64,000 nucleotides of DNA from Anaerotignum faecicola (GCF_003865035.1 NZ_BHVZ01000001.1:1054001-1118000), one strand, 5' to 3'; counted from the stretch's first letter, positions 17,598 through 26,317 are shown. The notes: generated by a model from the letters alone, not told the origin. Made by a program: numbers and translations.

Positions 17598-18956
17598 ATG
17601 GAACAGGAAAATGAATTGGGCGTAAAGCCCGTCAAAAAGCTGCTGTGGAAGCTGGCGGTACCTGCCATCACGGCGCAGATTGTAAATGTGCTTTATAACG
17701 TGGTCGATCGTATTTACATCGGGCATATTCCCGAAGTAGGAAAGCTGGCGCTGACAGGTGTCGGCGTTTGTATGCCGCTGATTATGCTGATTTCCGCCTT
17801 TGCCATGCTTGCAGGGATGGGCGGCGCACCGAGAGCGTCGATTATGCTTGGGAGAAATGATGCGGAGGAAGCGGAGCGGATTCTGGGAAACTGCGCGGCA
17901 CTGCTGATTCTGGTTGCCGTTACGCTGACGGTGCTGTTTCAGCTGTTCGCAAAGCCGTTTCTTTTAACCTTTGGCGCAAGCAGGAATACGATTGGCTTCG
18001 CTATGGATTATATCCGCATTTACGCCTGCGGTACGATTTTTGTGCAGCTGACGCTAGGTCTGAATGCCTTCATTACGGCGCAGGGCTTTGCCAAAATCAG
18101 CATGAAAACCACCCTCATCGGCGCGGTGACAAATATCATCCTCGATCCGATTTTTATTTTTGTGCTTGGCATGGGGGTAAAGGGTGCGGCATTGGCAACG
18201 GTGCTTTCGCAGGCACTTTCCGCCACATGGGTGCTGACCTTCCTGCTGGGAAAGCAAACCACGCTGAAATTAAGGCTGAAAAATTTCCGCTTGCAGGGAA
18301 GGGTTATTCTCCCCTGTGTGCTGCTGGGGTTAAGCCCCTTTGTGATGCAGTCTACGGAAAGTATTCTGAATATCTGCTTTAATTCCTCTCTGCTGAAATA
18401 CGGCGGAGATACTGCGGTTGGTGCGATGACGATTCTGACAAGCGTGATGCAGTTTTCCATGCTGCCGCTTTCGGGGCTTTCGCAGGGCGCACAGCCTATT
18501 ACAGGCTATAACTTCGGGGCAAGAAAGCCGGAGCGCGTGCGCGAATCCTTCGCCATTCTGCTGAAATGCTCTCTGGGCTATTCGGCGGCGTTGTGGCTGA
18601 TTGTGATGCTCTTTCCCCGCCTGCTTGCCACGCTGTTTGCACAGGATAGTGCTTTTCTGGATTATACTGCCTGGGCACTGCGTATTTTCATGGCAACGAG
18701 CGTTGTTATGGGGATTCAGATTGCCTGCCAGCAGACGTTTATTGCCATCGGCAATGCGAAAACCTCGCTGTTTCTTGCGATTTACAGAAAAATTATCCTG
18801 CTGATTCCGCTGATTTATATTCTGCCGTATTTCTTTGAAAATAAGGTTATGGCGGTATTTCTGGCGGAGCCTGTCGCGGATGTCATTGCCGTTACGACTA
18901 CTTTGATTTTATTTGTATGGCAGTTTAAAAAGGCATTGCAGGAGCTGCGGGAATAA
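17598..18956 (+). CDS. MATE family efflux transporter (between mnmE and mnmG)
   Basis: The 452-aa protein has about 12 hydrophobic segments and MATE features: LYNVVDRIYIGHIP near residue 30 and the pseudo-repeat PLSGLSQGAQPITGYNFGAR near 300. MATE pumps export drugs or metabolites using Na+ or H+. It starts 9 bp after mnmE with an AAGGTG site, so it is likely read with mnmE. mnmE and mnmG are neighbours in many Firmicutes, so the pump looks inserted. Its substrate is unknown. A second MATE gene lies at 51322-52680. Confidence 0.9.
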   Translation: MEQENELGVKPVKKLLWKLAVPAITAQIVNVLYNVVDRIYIGHIPEVGKLALTGVGVCMPLIMLISAFAMLAGMGGAPRASIMLGRNDAEEAERILGNCAALLILVAVTLTVLFQLFAKPFLLTFGASRNTIGFAMDYIRIYACGTIFVQLTLGLNAFITAQGFAKISMKTTLIGAVTNIILDPIFIFVLGMGVKGAALATVLSQALSATWVLTFLLGKQTTLKLRLKNFRLQGRVILPCVLLGLSPFVMQSTESILNICFNSSLLKYGGDTAVGAMTILTSVMQFSMLPLSGLSQGAQPITGYNFGARKPERVRESFAILLKCSLGYSAALWLIVMLFPRLLATLFAQDSAFLDYTAWALRIFMATSVVMGIQIACQQTFIAIGNAKTSLFLAIYRKIILLIPLIYILPYFFENKVMAVFLAEPVADVIAVTTTLILFVWQFKKALQELRE

Positions 18957-18962
18957 TGAGAA

Positions 18963-19111
18963 AGGGTTCGGGAAACGCAGTGTCCTGAATGGAATCCGCA
19001 GAGGGGGCTTTGCTCACTCGAGGAAAACAGGAAGTTTCAAGGCTTTTAGCCGCTGGAACTTATCTGTTTATTCTTCTGTCCAAACAAGTTGAAAGCCTGC
19101 TTTCAACTTAA
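18963..19111 (-). repeat. Family II palindrome repeat, copy 1
   Basis: On the minus strand it opens with the palindrome AAGTTGAAAGC/GCTTTCAACTT (19087-19111), then GGACAGAAGAATAAACAGAT, TTCC-rich sequence, TTTTCCTCGAGTGAGCAAAG, CCCCCTCTGCGGATTCCATT and GGGAAACC-like ends. The same blocks occur in the same order at 22396-22548. It fills the gap between the MATE gene and mnmG. Confidence 0.65.
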
Positions 19112-19200
19112 AGGGAATATTGTGTTTCCCTCTTTTTTCGTGTAAAATAAAGTATTAGTGAAAAAAATATAACCAATCCAAAAAGAGAGGAATTTTGAAT

Positions 19201-21081
19201 ATGTATCATGCAGAAACCATAGATGTTGCCGTTATCGGCGGCGGTCATGCAGGCTGTGAGGCGGCACTTGCGGCGGCACGCCTCGGCATGCGAACGGTGC
19301 TGTTTGCCATTTCTCTGGACAGCATTGCTATGATGCCCTGCAATCCCTCCATCGGGGGCAGCTCCAAGGGGCATCTGGTGCGTGAGGTGGATGCTCTGGG
19401 CGGCGAGATGGGCAAGGTCATCGATAAAACCTATATCCAGACAAAAATGCTGAACACAGGCAAGGGCCCTGCGGTCTATTCCCTGCGCGCGCAGGCAGAT
19501 AAGCAGGCGTATCAGTCCGAAATGAAGCACCGCTTGGAGAATACCCCCAATCTGAAAATCAAGCAGGCGGAAATCGTGGATATCCGTATGGAGAATGGCA
19601 GAGTCAGCGGCGTTGTGACTGCCGCAGGTGCGGTATACGATTGTAAGGCGGCTGTGCTTTGCATGGGGACGTATATGAAGGCGCGCTGCCTGACGGGTGA
19701 GCATATCACCGAAAGCGGCCCCAATAACCTCATGCCTGCCATGAAGCTTTCCGCAAGGCTCAGAGAAATGGGCATTGATTTATTCCGTTTCAAAACGGGC
19801 ACGCCTGCCAGAATGAATAAAAATTCTCTGGATTTAGAGAAAATGCAGCCGCAGTACGGAGATGAAAATATCGTGCCGTTTTCCTTTTCGCATACAGCGG
19901 AGGATATTGCGAAGCCGCAGGTGCTTTGTTGGCTGACCTATACCAACGAAAAAACACATCAGATTATTCGGGATAACCTCGACCGCTCGCCTATGTTTGG
20001 CGGCGTGATTGAGGGAACAGGCCCTCGCTATTGTCCCTCCATCGAGGATAAGGTGGTGCGCTTTGCGGATAAGGAACGCCATCAGCTTTTCGTAGAGCCC
20101 GAAGGAGAAAATACCGAGGAGATGTATATTCAGGGCATGAGCTCCTCTCTGCCGGAGGATGTGCAGATTGCTATGTACCGCACGATTCCCGGTCTGGAGC
20201 ATTGCGAGATTACGCGCTTTGCCTATGCCATTGAATATGACTGCATTGATGCAACACAGCTGAAATTGTCTCTGGAATTCAAGGATATTCCTGGTCTGTT
20301 CAGCGCAGGGCAGTTCAACGGCTCCTCCGGCTATGAGGAAGCGGCGGCGCAGGGGCTGATTGGCGGCATCAATGCGGCGCATTTCGTACAGGGCAAGGAG
20401 CCTCTGGTTTTGCAGCGTTCCGATGGGTATATCGGCGTGCTGATTGATGATATCGTGAATAAGGGCACAAGAGAGCCGTATCGCATGATGACAAGCCGCG
20501 CGGAATTTCGTCTCTTGCTGCGGCAGGATAATGCCGACCAGAGATTAACGCCCATCGGCTACAGAATCGGCTTGATTTCGCAGGAAAGATATGATGCCCT
20601 TCTGGAAAAGGAACGTCTTGTTGCGGCGGAAATCGACCGCGTGCAGCATGTAACCATGGGGCCGAGTGCACCTGTGCTTGCCCTTCTGGAAAAATACGGC
20701 ACGGCACCGATTAAAAACGGCGCACGCCTTTCCGATTTGCTGAAGCGTCCGCAGTTAAGCTATGAAGCATTGGCGGAAATCGACCCCGAACGCCCCGATT
20801 TGCCGCAGGATGTGCAGGAGCAGGTCAATATCCAGATTAAATATGCAGGCTATATCGACCAGCAGCTGAAGCAGGTGGAGCAGTTCAAAAAGCTGGAGGG
20901 CCGCCTTCTGCCGATGGAGCTGGATTATGAAACCATACAGGGACTGCGTCTGGAGGCAAGACAAAAGCTGAATCTGGTGCGTCCGGAAAATCTGGGACAG
21001 GCCTCCAGAATCACAGGGGTATCCCCTGCGGATATTTCTGTTCTGTTGATTTATATGGAGCAAATGAAGCGTAAGCATTAA
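19201..21081 (+). CDS. mnmG: tRNA uridine-5-carboxymethylaminomethyl modification enzyme MnmG (GidA)
   Basis: MnmG (626 aa) is the FAD-dependent partner of MnmE. The dinucleotide fold is [20 protein letters not shown]. The conserved catalytic region [15 protein letters not shown] and [11 protein letters not shown] are present. The C-terminal domain ends [21 protein letters not shown] chose the ATG at 19201, after AGAGAGG; a TTG six bases earlier is less likely. Its leader is separated from mnmE by the MATE gene and a Family II repeat, so it may have its own promoter. Confidence 0.96.
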   Translation: MYHAETIDVAVIGGGHAGCEAALAAARLGMRTVLFAISLDSIAMMPCNPSIGGSSKGHLVREVDALGGEMGKVIDKTYIQTKMLNTGKGPAVYSLRAQADKQAYQSEMKHRLENTPNLKIKQAEIVDIRMENGRVSGVVTAAGAVYDCKAAVLCMGTYMKARCLTGEHITESGPNNLMPAMKLSARLREMGIDLFRFKTGTPARMNKNSLDLEKMQPQYGDENIVPFSFSHTAEDIAKPQVLCWLTYTNEKTHQIIRDNLDRSPMFGGVIEGTGPRYCPSIEDKVVRFADKERHQLFVEPEGENTEEMYIQGMSSSLPEDVQIAMYRTIPGLEHCEITRFAYAIEYDCIDATQLKLSLEFKDIPGLFSAGQFNGSSGYEEAAAQGLIGGINAAHFVQGKEPLVLQRSDGYIGVLIDDIVNKGTREPYRMMTSRAEFRLLLRQDNADQRLTPIGYRIGLISQERYDALLEKERLVAAEIDRVQHVTMGPSAPVLALLEKYGTAPIKNGARLSDLLKRPQLSYEALAEIDPERPDLPQDVQEQVNIQIKYAGYIDQQLKQVEQFKKLEGRLLPMELDYETIQGLRLEARQKLNLVRPENLGQASRITGVSPADISVLLIYMEQMKRKH

Positions 21082-21106
21082 AAATATGAGAAAGGAAGGT
21101 GATGGG

Positions 21107-21550
21107 ATGAAAGGATTTTTTTTGCCTTGGAATGAAAGGGAAAAACAGGTGAAACGGGGAGAGAAAAAGCTCTATCTGCCGAAGGAAACGCTTTCCCTGA
21201 CGGATGCCGCCTTTGATACCCATAAGCCTGCCTATGTTTCCCTGCCAAACCCAAGAGGGACACTCCGTTCCTTTTTGCAGGCGGTGGAAAGTGGAAAAAA
21301 GGACGAAGCTATGGGCTATTTTTCCGAAAGAGTCGCTGAGGTGGTGGATTATGAGGAAGTGGCAGGCTTCTTAAAGGATTTGAAGGAATATCATTGCTTT
21401 CTGGAGGACGAGGGCGCAGGTATCCGCCGCGTTTCTGTTGCCAAGAAAAGCAAAAAGGACAGAGAGGTGTTTGCCTTTCGCATGGTGGCGGAGCCAAACG
21501 CCTTCGGCACATGGAAAATTTTCAGTATCGAGAGAGAGGGGAAGGAATAA
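21107..21550 (+). CDS. Unknown protein between mnmG and rsmG
   Basis: The 147-aa protein starts at the ATG at 21107 (MKGFFLPWNER), which follows GGAAGGTGATGGG; an ATG 21 bp earlier has no ribosome site. No signal peptide or membrane helix is visible. It has a basic N-terminus and a middle stretch (LRSFLQAVESGKKDEAMGYF) followed by a mixed alpha/beta end (VFAFRMVAEPNAFGTWKIFS) that could be an NTF2- or DUF4878-like fold; this is only an impression. It sits 25 bp after mnmG and directly before rsmG, so it is probably in the same operon. Confidence 0.75.
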   Translation: MKGFFLPWNEREKQVKRGEKKLYLPKETLSLTDAAFDTHKPAYVSLPNPRGTLRSFLQAVESGKKDEAMGYFSERVAEVVDYEEVAGFLKDLKEYHCFLEDEGAGIRRVSVAKKSKKDREVFAFRMVAEPNAFGTWKIFSIEREGKE

Positions 21551-22270
21551 ATGGAAAATCGGGCATTGCTCAGGGATTGCTGTGAACAGATGGGTGTTTC
21601 TCTGGGAGAGAAAGAGACGGAGCAGTTCATGACCTATCTTTCTCTGCTGTTGGAATGGAATGAAAAAATGAACCTGACTGCTATCACCGAGCCGCGTGAG
21701 GTGGTGCTGAAGCATTTTGCCGATTGCCTGAGCCTTGTTCCCTGCGTGGAATGGAGGGACGGCATGCGCGTGATTGATGTCGGCACAGGTGCAGGCTTTC
21801 CGGGGATTCCCGTAAAAATTGCCTGCCCTGAAATTGAACTGACCCTTCTGGATTCCCTGCAGAAGCGCATTGGCTTTTTGCAGGAGGTCGGCAGTCAGCT
21901 TGGTCTGGAGGGTGTCCACTATGTCCATAGCCGTGCGGAGGATGGCGGACAGAACCCGCAGTACCGTGAAGGGTTCGATTTGTGCGTTTCACGCGCAGTT
22001 GCAAATCTTTCTGTTCTGGCAGAATATTGCCTGCCTTTTATTAAGGTCGGCGGCAGGCTTGCGGCACTGAAGGGCCCTGATGCCGCGGCAGAGGCAGAGC
22101 AGGCAAAGGGCGCACTGAAAAAGCTGGGCGGCAGATTGGTAGAAATTAAGGATGTTGCGATTCCCCATACCGATTTGTCCCATAAGCTTGTGTTCATCGA
22201 AAAAATCGCACCTACCCCGAAAAAATACCCCCGAAATGCAGGGAAAATTAAAAAGGAACCTCTTAGTTGA
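21551..22270 (+). CDS. rsmG: 16S rRNA (guanine-N7) methyltransferase RsmG
   Basis: The 239-aa protein methylates G527 (E. coli numbering) of 16S rRNA. SAM-binding motif I is VIDVGTGAGFPGIPVKI near residue 75, and the family sequence LEWNEKMNLTAIT is at the N-terminus. The length is normal. The ATG follows the preceding gene's stop without a gap, with GGGGAAGG upstream. A terminator follows at 22276. Confidence 0.96.
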   Translation: MENRALLRDCCEQMGVSLGEKETEQFMTYLSLLLEWNEKMNLTAITEPREVVLKHFADCLSLVPCVEWRDGMRVIDVGTGAGFPGIPVKIACPEIELTLLDSLQKRIGFLQEVGSQLGLEGVHYVHSRAEDGGQNPQYREGFDLCVSRAVANLSVLAEYCLPFIKVGGRLAALKGPDAAAEAEQAKGALKKLGGRLVEIKDVAIPHTDLSHKLVFIEKIAPTPKKYPRNAGKIKKEPLS

Positions 22271-22275
22271 GTCTG

Positions 22276-22322
22276 AAAAAGCCTTTGTCGGCACGGTTTG
22301 TGTCGATATGGGCTTTTTTTTG
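22276..22322 (+). terminator. Terminator after rsmG
   Basis: AAAAAGCC pairs with GGCTTTTT, with an inner CGGCAC/GTGTCG stem, and a TTTTTTT tail. Confidence 0.8.
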
Positions 22323-22395
22323 TGGAATGGTTTTTCTCCAAGCGGAATTTTGCTGTGATATTATGAAAAAAAGAAGGAGGGAAATAATTTCCCTC

Positions 22396-22548
22396 TAAGT
22401 CGAAATCAGGATTTCGACTTGTTGAAACAGAAGAATAAACTGATGCGTTCCATCGGTAAACCTTGAAACGCACAGTTTTCCTCAAGTGGGCAAAGCCCCC
22501 TTTGCGGATTCCATTTGGGAAACTGCTTTGTTTCCCAAACCCTTCCGC
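22396..22548 (+). repeat. Family II palindrome repeat, copy 2
   Basis: The palindrome AAGTCGAAAT/ATTTCGACTT (22398-22421) is followed by GAAACAGAAGAATAAACTGATG, TTTTCCTCAAGTGGGCAAAG, CCCCCTTTGCGGATTCCATT and GGGAAAC/GTTTCCC. Compared with copy 1 the palindrome arms differ at matched positions, so pairing is kept. Confidence 0.7.
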
Positions 22549-22589
22549 GGCGTATAAATAGCCTTGTCCACGGGTTTATTAAATATATA

Positions 22590-22727
22590 TTTTGTACCGG
22601 GTTCCAAGGGGGTGACCCCCTTGGCAGGGAGTTTGAGTGTTACGCACCGCCGAACAGATGCGGCGGTTGCCCGAAGGGCAAGGGTGCAAACCCTGCTTGA
22701 ACCGGAGTCCCTCAAGGGAAAAAGGAG
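22590..22727 (+). repeat. Family I hairpin repeat, copy D, with expanded third hairpin
   Basis: Hairpin 2 CCAAGGGGG/CCCCCTTGG is at 22604-22624. Where the other copies have a short hairpin 3, this copy has a long insert with nested stems ACCGCCG/CGGCGGT and TTGCCC/GGGCAA plus AGGGT/ACCCT. It then rejoins GGAGTCCCTCAAGGG and leads into AAAGGAGG, the noc ribosome site. Hairpin 1 is missing. Confidence 0.6.
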
Positions 22728-22735
22728 GTAAAAAT

Positions 22736-23581
22736 ATGGAGGTTTTGAAATTTTCGGAAATGCGGCTCAAAAAGGATAAGGTGGTCTTTCAGCTGCCCAT
22801 ACATAAAATCCGCTCTAACCCCTATCAGCCGCGAAAATACTTCAACCGCACTGCACTGGAGGAGCTGGCGGACAGCATCCGCGCCTACGGTATTTTGCAG
22901 CCGATTACCGTCCGTAAAATGAGCGGCGGTGCCTATGAATTGGTCGCCGGAGAACGCCGCCTGCGCGCCGCCGAGCTGGCAGGTCTGGAAACTATCCCTG
23001 CAATCCTCATGCAGGTCAGCGACAGCGATAGCGCCGTGATGGCATTCATCGAAAATATCCAACGCCAGAACCTCAGCTTTTTGGAGGAGGCGGAGGGCTA
23101 TCGTAATATGATGGAGGACTACGGACTGACACAGGAGGAGCTTGCGGCAAAGCTTTCTAAAAGCCAGTCCTCGATTGCCAATAAGCTGCGGATTCTCAAG
23201 CTGGAGGACAGCGTCAAAAAACTCCTGCTGGAGCATCATTTTACCGAACGCCACGCGCGCGCCCTGTTGAAGCTGCCCGATGAGGAAAGCCGCCTGTTCG
23301 TCCTCGCACAAATGATACAGGAGGAAATGAACGTGAAAAAAACAGAGGAGCTCGTCGAGGCAACCTTGGAGCAGATGCGCCCCCGTTTCCCCGAAAAGGG
23401 CGAGCAGAAGGAAAAACGCTATGTCCGTTCCTCCGATTTTCGCCTGTTCACCAATACCATCAAGCAAAGCGTTGAGGTCATTCGCCGTTCGGGTGTGGAT
23501 GTGGTCTATGAGGATAAGCAGGATGCCGATTGCTGTGAAATTCTGATTCGGATTCGCAAAAACGCCGTGGAATCGGCTTGA
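22736..23581 (+). CDS. noc: ParB/Noc-family nucleoid occlusion protein
   Basis: The protein has 281 aa from the ATG at 22736, right after AAAGGAGG. The ParB N-terminal CTPase domain shows IRSNPYQPRKYF, YELVAGERRLRAAELAG and FIENIQRQNLS. The helix-turn-helix is LTQEELAAKLSKSQSSIANKL. Noc binds chromosomal sites and keeps the division septum off the nucleoid; ParB (Spo0J) acts in segregation. The position directly after rsmG matches noc of Bacillus. No parA/soj gene follows in this window. Choosing Noc over ParB rests on synteny. Confidence 0.85.
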   Translation: MEVLKFSEMRLKKDKVVFQLPIHKIRSNPYQPRKYFNRTALEELADSIRAYGILQPITVRKMSGGAYELVAGERRLRAAELAGLETIPAILMQVSDSDSAVMAFIENIQRQNLSFLEEAEGYRNMMEDYGLTQEELAAKLSKSQSSIANKLRILKLEDSVKKLLLEHHFTERHARALLKLPDEESRLFVLAQMIQEEMNVKKTEELVEATLEQMRPRFPEKGEQKEKRYVRSSDFRLFTNTIKQSVEVIRRSGVDVVYEDKQDADCCEILIRIRKNAVESA

Positions 23582-23653
23582 AATTTTCCCATCTGCGGTT
23601 TATAATCGTTACCATATAGAACGTAACGAAACACCATGGAGGGGGAAAGCCGC

Positions 23654-23905
23654 ATGAAGGAAAAAGGGATTCTCATTCGTGCCGATTATGGGCATATTGC
23701 ACTGCATTTGAGAGAAATTATGGAGGAAAGAGACATCACGCGCAATCAGCTTGCCAAACGGATTGATGCACGCTTTGAGGTTGTGAATAAATGGTATCAG
23801 GGGGAGCTGGAAAAAATGGATCTGGATATCCTCGCGCGTATCTGCTATGCACTGGACTGCACAACAGAGGATTTACTGGAATACATACCGGCGAAGCCTT
23901 GCTAA
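23654..23905 (+). CDS. XRE-family helix-turn-helix regulator
   Basis: The 83-aa protein starts at the ATG at 23654 (MKEKGILIRADYG), behind GGAGGGGGAAA. It is a single Cro/CI-type DNA-binding domain: LREIMEERDITRNQLAKRID, ARFEVVNKWYQGE as the recognition region, then LDILARICYALDCTTEDLL. It has no sensing domain. It is monocistronic, with a terminator just after it. A -10-like TATAAT at 23601-23606 lies upstream. Target genes cannot be named. Confidence 0.85.
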   Translation: MKEKGILIRADYGHIALHLREIMEERDITRNQLAKRIDARFEVVNKWYQGELEKMDLDILARICYALDCTTEDLLEYIPAKPC

Positions 23906-23920
23906 GTCGAAATAAAAAGA

Positions 23921-23947
23921 AACCTCGAGGGATTCCCCGAGGTTTTC
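23921..23947. terminator. Bidirectional terminator between the XRE gene and the thioesterases
   Basis: AACCTCG and CGAGGTT with inner GGG/CCC pairing, flanked by A-rich DNA on the left and T-rich DNA on the right, so it can end transcripts from both sides. Confidence 0.8.
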
Positions 23948-23955
23948 AATTTATA

Positions 23956-24444
23956 TTAAATTGGATGATCGAATGTTTTATCTAATTTCATAAACGTAGC
24001 GGTTGCTGTTCCGATGAGGACATCCTTCCCCTTGCGGTTCACATGTCCTTCTGCCATCATGCTGACGAGCGTCCGCCCCAGATGGGTAATCCGCACGCGG
24101 TATTCCACCACATCGCCCAGAAATACGGGCTTGAGAAAGGTGGTTGTCAGATTGACGGTGGTAATCTGGTGCTGCTTTGCGTAATAATGGCAGGTTAAGC
24201 CGAAGGCAACGTCAAAGCAGGTGATGATGATGCCGCCGTGCAGGGTGCCGCCGGGGTTCTGCTCCCAGGGAAGTGCCTCAAATGCAATGCAGTTTTCTCT
24301 TTTTTCAAAATCGCAGGAAACAAACTGCGGCTGCAGCCGCACCAGTACGCCCTTGTTGGAAATGGGGTTTTCGGGATGTCCAAGCTGAGACATCCATTGC
24401 TCCATGTTTTCCTGCGAGGAAATTTCGTCTTTTAATGTAACCAT
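23956..24444 (-). CDS. PaaI-type hotdog thioesterase (second copy)
   Basis: The 162-aa hotdog-fold protein has the PaaI active-site pattern TLHGGIIITCFDVAFGLT (HGG plus a downstream Asp). Such enzymes hydrolyse acyl-CoA thioesters. It is a paralogue of the gene directly upstream at 24458-24931; the two share order and motifs. GGGAGG precedes the ATG at 24444. The pair and the alpha/beta-hydrolase-like gene form a three-gene minus-strand operon with spacings of 13 and 17 bp. The substrate is unknown. Confidence 0.85.
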   Translation of the reverse strand: MVTLKDEISSQENMEQWMSQLGHPENPISNKGVLVRLQPQFVSCDFEKRENCIAFEALPWEQNPGGTLHGGIIITCFDVAFGLTCHYYAKQHQITTVNLTTTFLKPVFLGDVVEYRVRITHLGRTLVSMMAEGHVNRKGKDVLIGTATATFMKLDKTFDHPI

Positions 24445-24457
24445 TACCTGTCCTCCC

Positions 24458-24931
24458 TTATTCGTTCACAGCCATAAATGTTGCTGTTGCAATCCCTGCC
24501 AGAATATCATCCCGCTCTAAGCGAACCTCGGCCTTTACGGTCACGAGGGTGCGCCCAAGGGAATCCAGCTGGCATTGGATATGGAAGATATCTCCTGCAA
24601 GGACAGGCTTGAGGAAGGTGACATTCATTGTAACGGTAACAACGGTTGGGGCGCTCAGATGTGTATAATAATGCGCCAGAAGGCCCATGGAGGTATCCAG
24701 TGCGGTAGAAATGATGCCGCCATGCATGATATTTTCAGGGTTCAGCTCCCATTCCTGTGCGTGATACGCCATGTCTATCGTGCCTTTTACAAAGTCACAG
24801 GTGACAAAAACGGGGTCCATCTGCGGAATTACCCCATGGTGCTTGAGTTCAGAACCGGGCAGCAGGGCATTTTGAAAAAAGGTTTCCATGTCCTCCTGCG
24901 AAAGCCCGGGTATTTTGGTCCAGTGTTGCAT
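24458..24931 (-). CDS. PaaI-type hotdog thioesterase (first copy)
   Basis: The 157-aa hotdog protein has MHGGIISTALDTSMGLLAHY as the active-site helix region and LKPVLAGDIFHIQCQL as a following strand pair. It is about one third identical by eye to its downstream paralogue. The start at 24931 has AAGGAG. Two different hotdog subunits side by side may form heteromers or act on different acyl-CoAs. Confidence 0.85.
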   Translation of the reverse strand: MQHWTKIPGLSQEDMETFFQNALLPGSELKHHGVIPQMDPVFVTCDFVKGTIDMAYHAQEWELNPENIMHGGIISTALDTSMGLLAHYYTHLSAPTVVTVTMNVTFLKPVLAGDIFHIQCQLDSLGRTLVTVKAEVRLERDDILAGIATATFMAVNE

Positions 24932-24948
24932 GTATCAGTTCTCCTTAC

Positions 24949-25911
24949 TTAAAAAATATGTGATTGGTTTAAAAATTCATTGAGATTTTCCAGAAATGCC
25001 TTGCTGTTTTCCATGTGGGGCAAAGCACCTGTGTTTTCAAACAGTGCGAAGGAACCGAAGTCCTTCATTTTTTCTGCCGTATCGAAGGCAGAGGTCGGGT
25101 TCAGCCTGTTTTCCTCGCCCCAGATCATCAGAAACGGGACAGAAAGCTTTTCAAAGGAAGGCTTGGTATCTGCTGCCCAGAAGCGTGTTTTCAGGCAGGC
25201 AAAGGTTGCCTGTGCATGCGTGCCGAAGCGTGCCGCCCGCGCATATTGCTGCACCAGCTCCGCGGAAACGGTTTCCTTTGCGAAAATCGCCTGCTCCAGT
25301 GCGGCTCTGATTTTCCATCTGCTTGTGCCGATGAGAAAATGCTCCGTGCCTGCAATGGGGGAGAGCAGGAGCGAAAGCTGTTTCGTGTCCTCGTTGGTCG
25401 CAAAGCCGTTCCCGATGCCCTCCGGGGAAATGAGCACCATGCGGCGGACATCCTTCGGGTACAGCAGAGAAAGCAACAAACCAAAATCCGCACCGCCATT
25501 CGCACCGCAGAAGCAGACGGGATGACCGATGACATCCTCGATAAATACATGCAGCAAATTTGCATATTGATATGCTGTCCATGGCTTTTCGGGACAGAAA
25601 GAATTGCCGAAGCCGGGCAAATCCGGAACGTATACATGGTAATCCTCCGCCAGGGCATCAATCACTGCATCCCATTCTCTGCCGGATGCACCAAGCATCA
25701 TGCTGTGTACCAGAACCAGAGGCTTGCCGTGCCCTACAGAACGATATGCAATTTCGCCTTCCTTTGCATGGTATGTTTCCATAACATGGGTTTCATCTTT
25801 CTTTTTGCGTGCCATCCGCAGGCAGACCTGCTGATAGCCGGCAAGACCTGCAAGCAAAGCGCCGATTGCGCCGAAAAAGCCGAGAAAATATTTTGCAAGT
25901 GCATTTTTCAT
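24949..25911 (-). CDS. Alpha/beta-hydrolase-fold protein lacking catalytic Ser and Asp
   Basis: The 320-aa protein has an N-terminal membrane helix (YFLGFFGAIGALLAGLAGY) and then an alpha/beta-hydrolase fold. The oxyanion region is LVLVHSMMLGASGREW and the cap region is typical. At the nucleophile elbow, where GxSxG is expected, it reads CGANGGADF (Asn138). At the acid position, where GEEDRL-type sequence is expected, it reads GEENRLNP (Asn268). The His (GALPHMEN, His299) remains. It is therefore probably not a classical serine hydrolase. It leads the operon with two hotdog thioesterases and may bind an acyl substrate or stabilise the complex. The fold call is firm; loss of activity is inferred. 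Confidence 0.82.
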   Translation of the reverse strand: MKNALAKYFLGFFGAIGALLAGLAGYQQVCLRMARKKKDETHVMETYHAKEGEIAYRSVGHGKPLVLVHSMMLGASGREWDAVIDALAEDYHVYVPDLPGFGNSFCPEKPWTAYQYANLLHVFIEDVIGHPVCFCGANGGADFGLLLSLLYPKDVRRMVLISPEGIGNGFATNEDTKQLSLLLSPIAGTEHFLIGTSRWKIRAALEQAIFAKETVSAELVQQYARAARFGTHAQATFACLKTRFWAADTKPSFEKLSVPFLMIWGEENRLNPTSAFDTAEKMKDFGSFALFENTGALPHMENSKAFLENLNEFLNQSHIF

Positions 25912-26030
25912 ATCAAAAACCTCCTTATTTGGAAGAAATTATCCTACTCTATATTATGCGCCCAAATTCTGCATTTGAAAAGAGGAAAATTCATAAGATA
26001 GTCTGAAGAATTTTTTAAGGGGTGGCGGAG

Positions 26031-26237
26031 ATGGAAGGATTTTCGATTTTGGCAGGACAGCTGTTTCTCATCCTCTGCGTGCAGTCGGTTCTGGAGGCAA
26101 TGGCATCCAAATGGCAGAGCGGCTTTATGCAGAAGCCCATTGAATTGGGATGCTATATCGCCAGCCTTGCGGTGGTTTTGCGGTTCATGGAAACCTATCT
26201 TCTGGATATTCTGCGCGCCCTGACGCATTTTTTCTGA
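26031..26237 (+). CDS. Small two-helix membrane protein
   Basis: The 68-aa protein has two hydrophobic segments (FSILAGQLFLILCVQSVLEA and ELGCYIASLAVVLRFMETYL). The ATG at 26031 follows AAGGGG by 8 bp; a GTG nine bases earlier is less likely. I do not recognise a family. It stands alone between the divergent hydrolase gene and the tRNA cluster. Confidence 0.6.
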   Translation: MEGFSILAGQLFLILCVQSVLEAMASKWQSGFMQKPIELGCYIASLAVVLRFMETYLLDILRALTHFF

Positions 26238-26263
26238 AAGTATAAAATTTTTATAAAAAATAC

Positions 26264-26292
26264 TTGACGAAAGGTGGAAAGAATGATAATAT
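26264..26292 (+). promoter_or_regulatory. Promoter for the tRNA cluster
   Basis: TTGACG (26264-26269) and TAATAT (26287-26292) with a 17-bp spacer, 25 bp before tRNA-Thr. Confidence 0.7.
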
Positions 26293-26317
26293 ACTTCTTG
26301 TACTCAGCACGAGTTAC

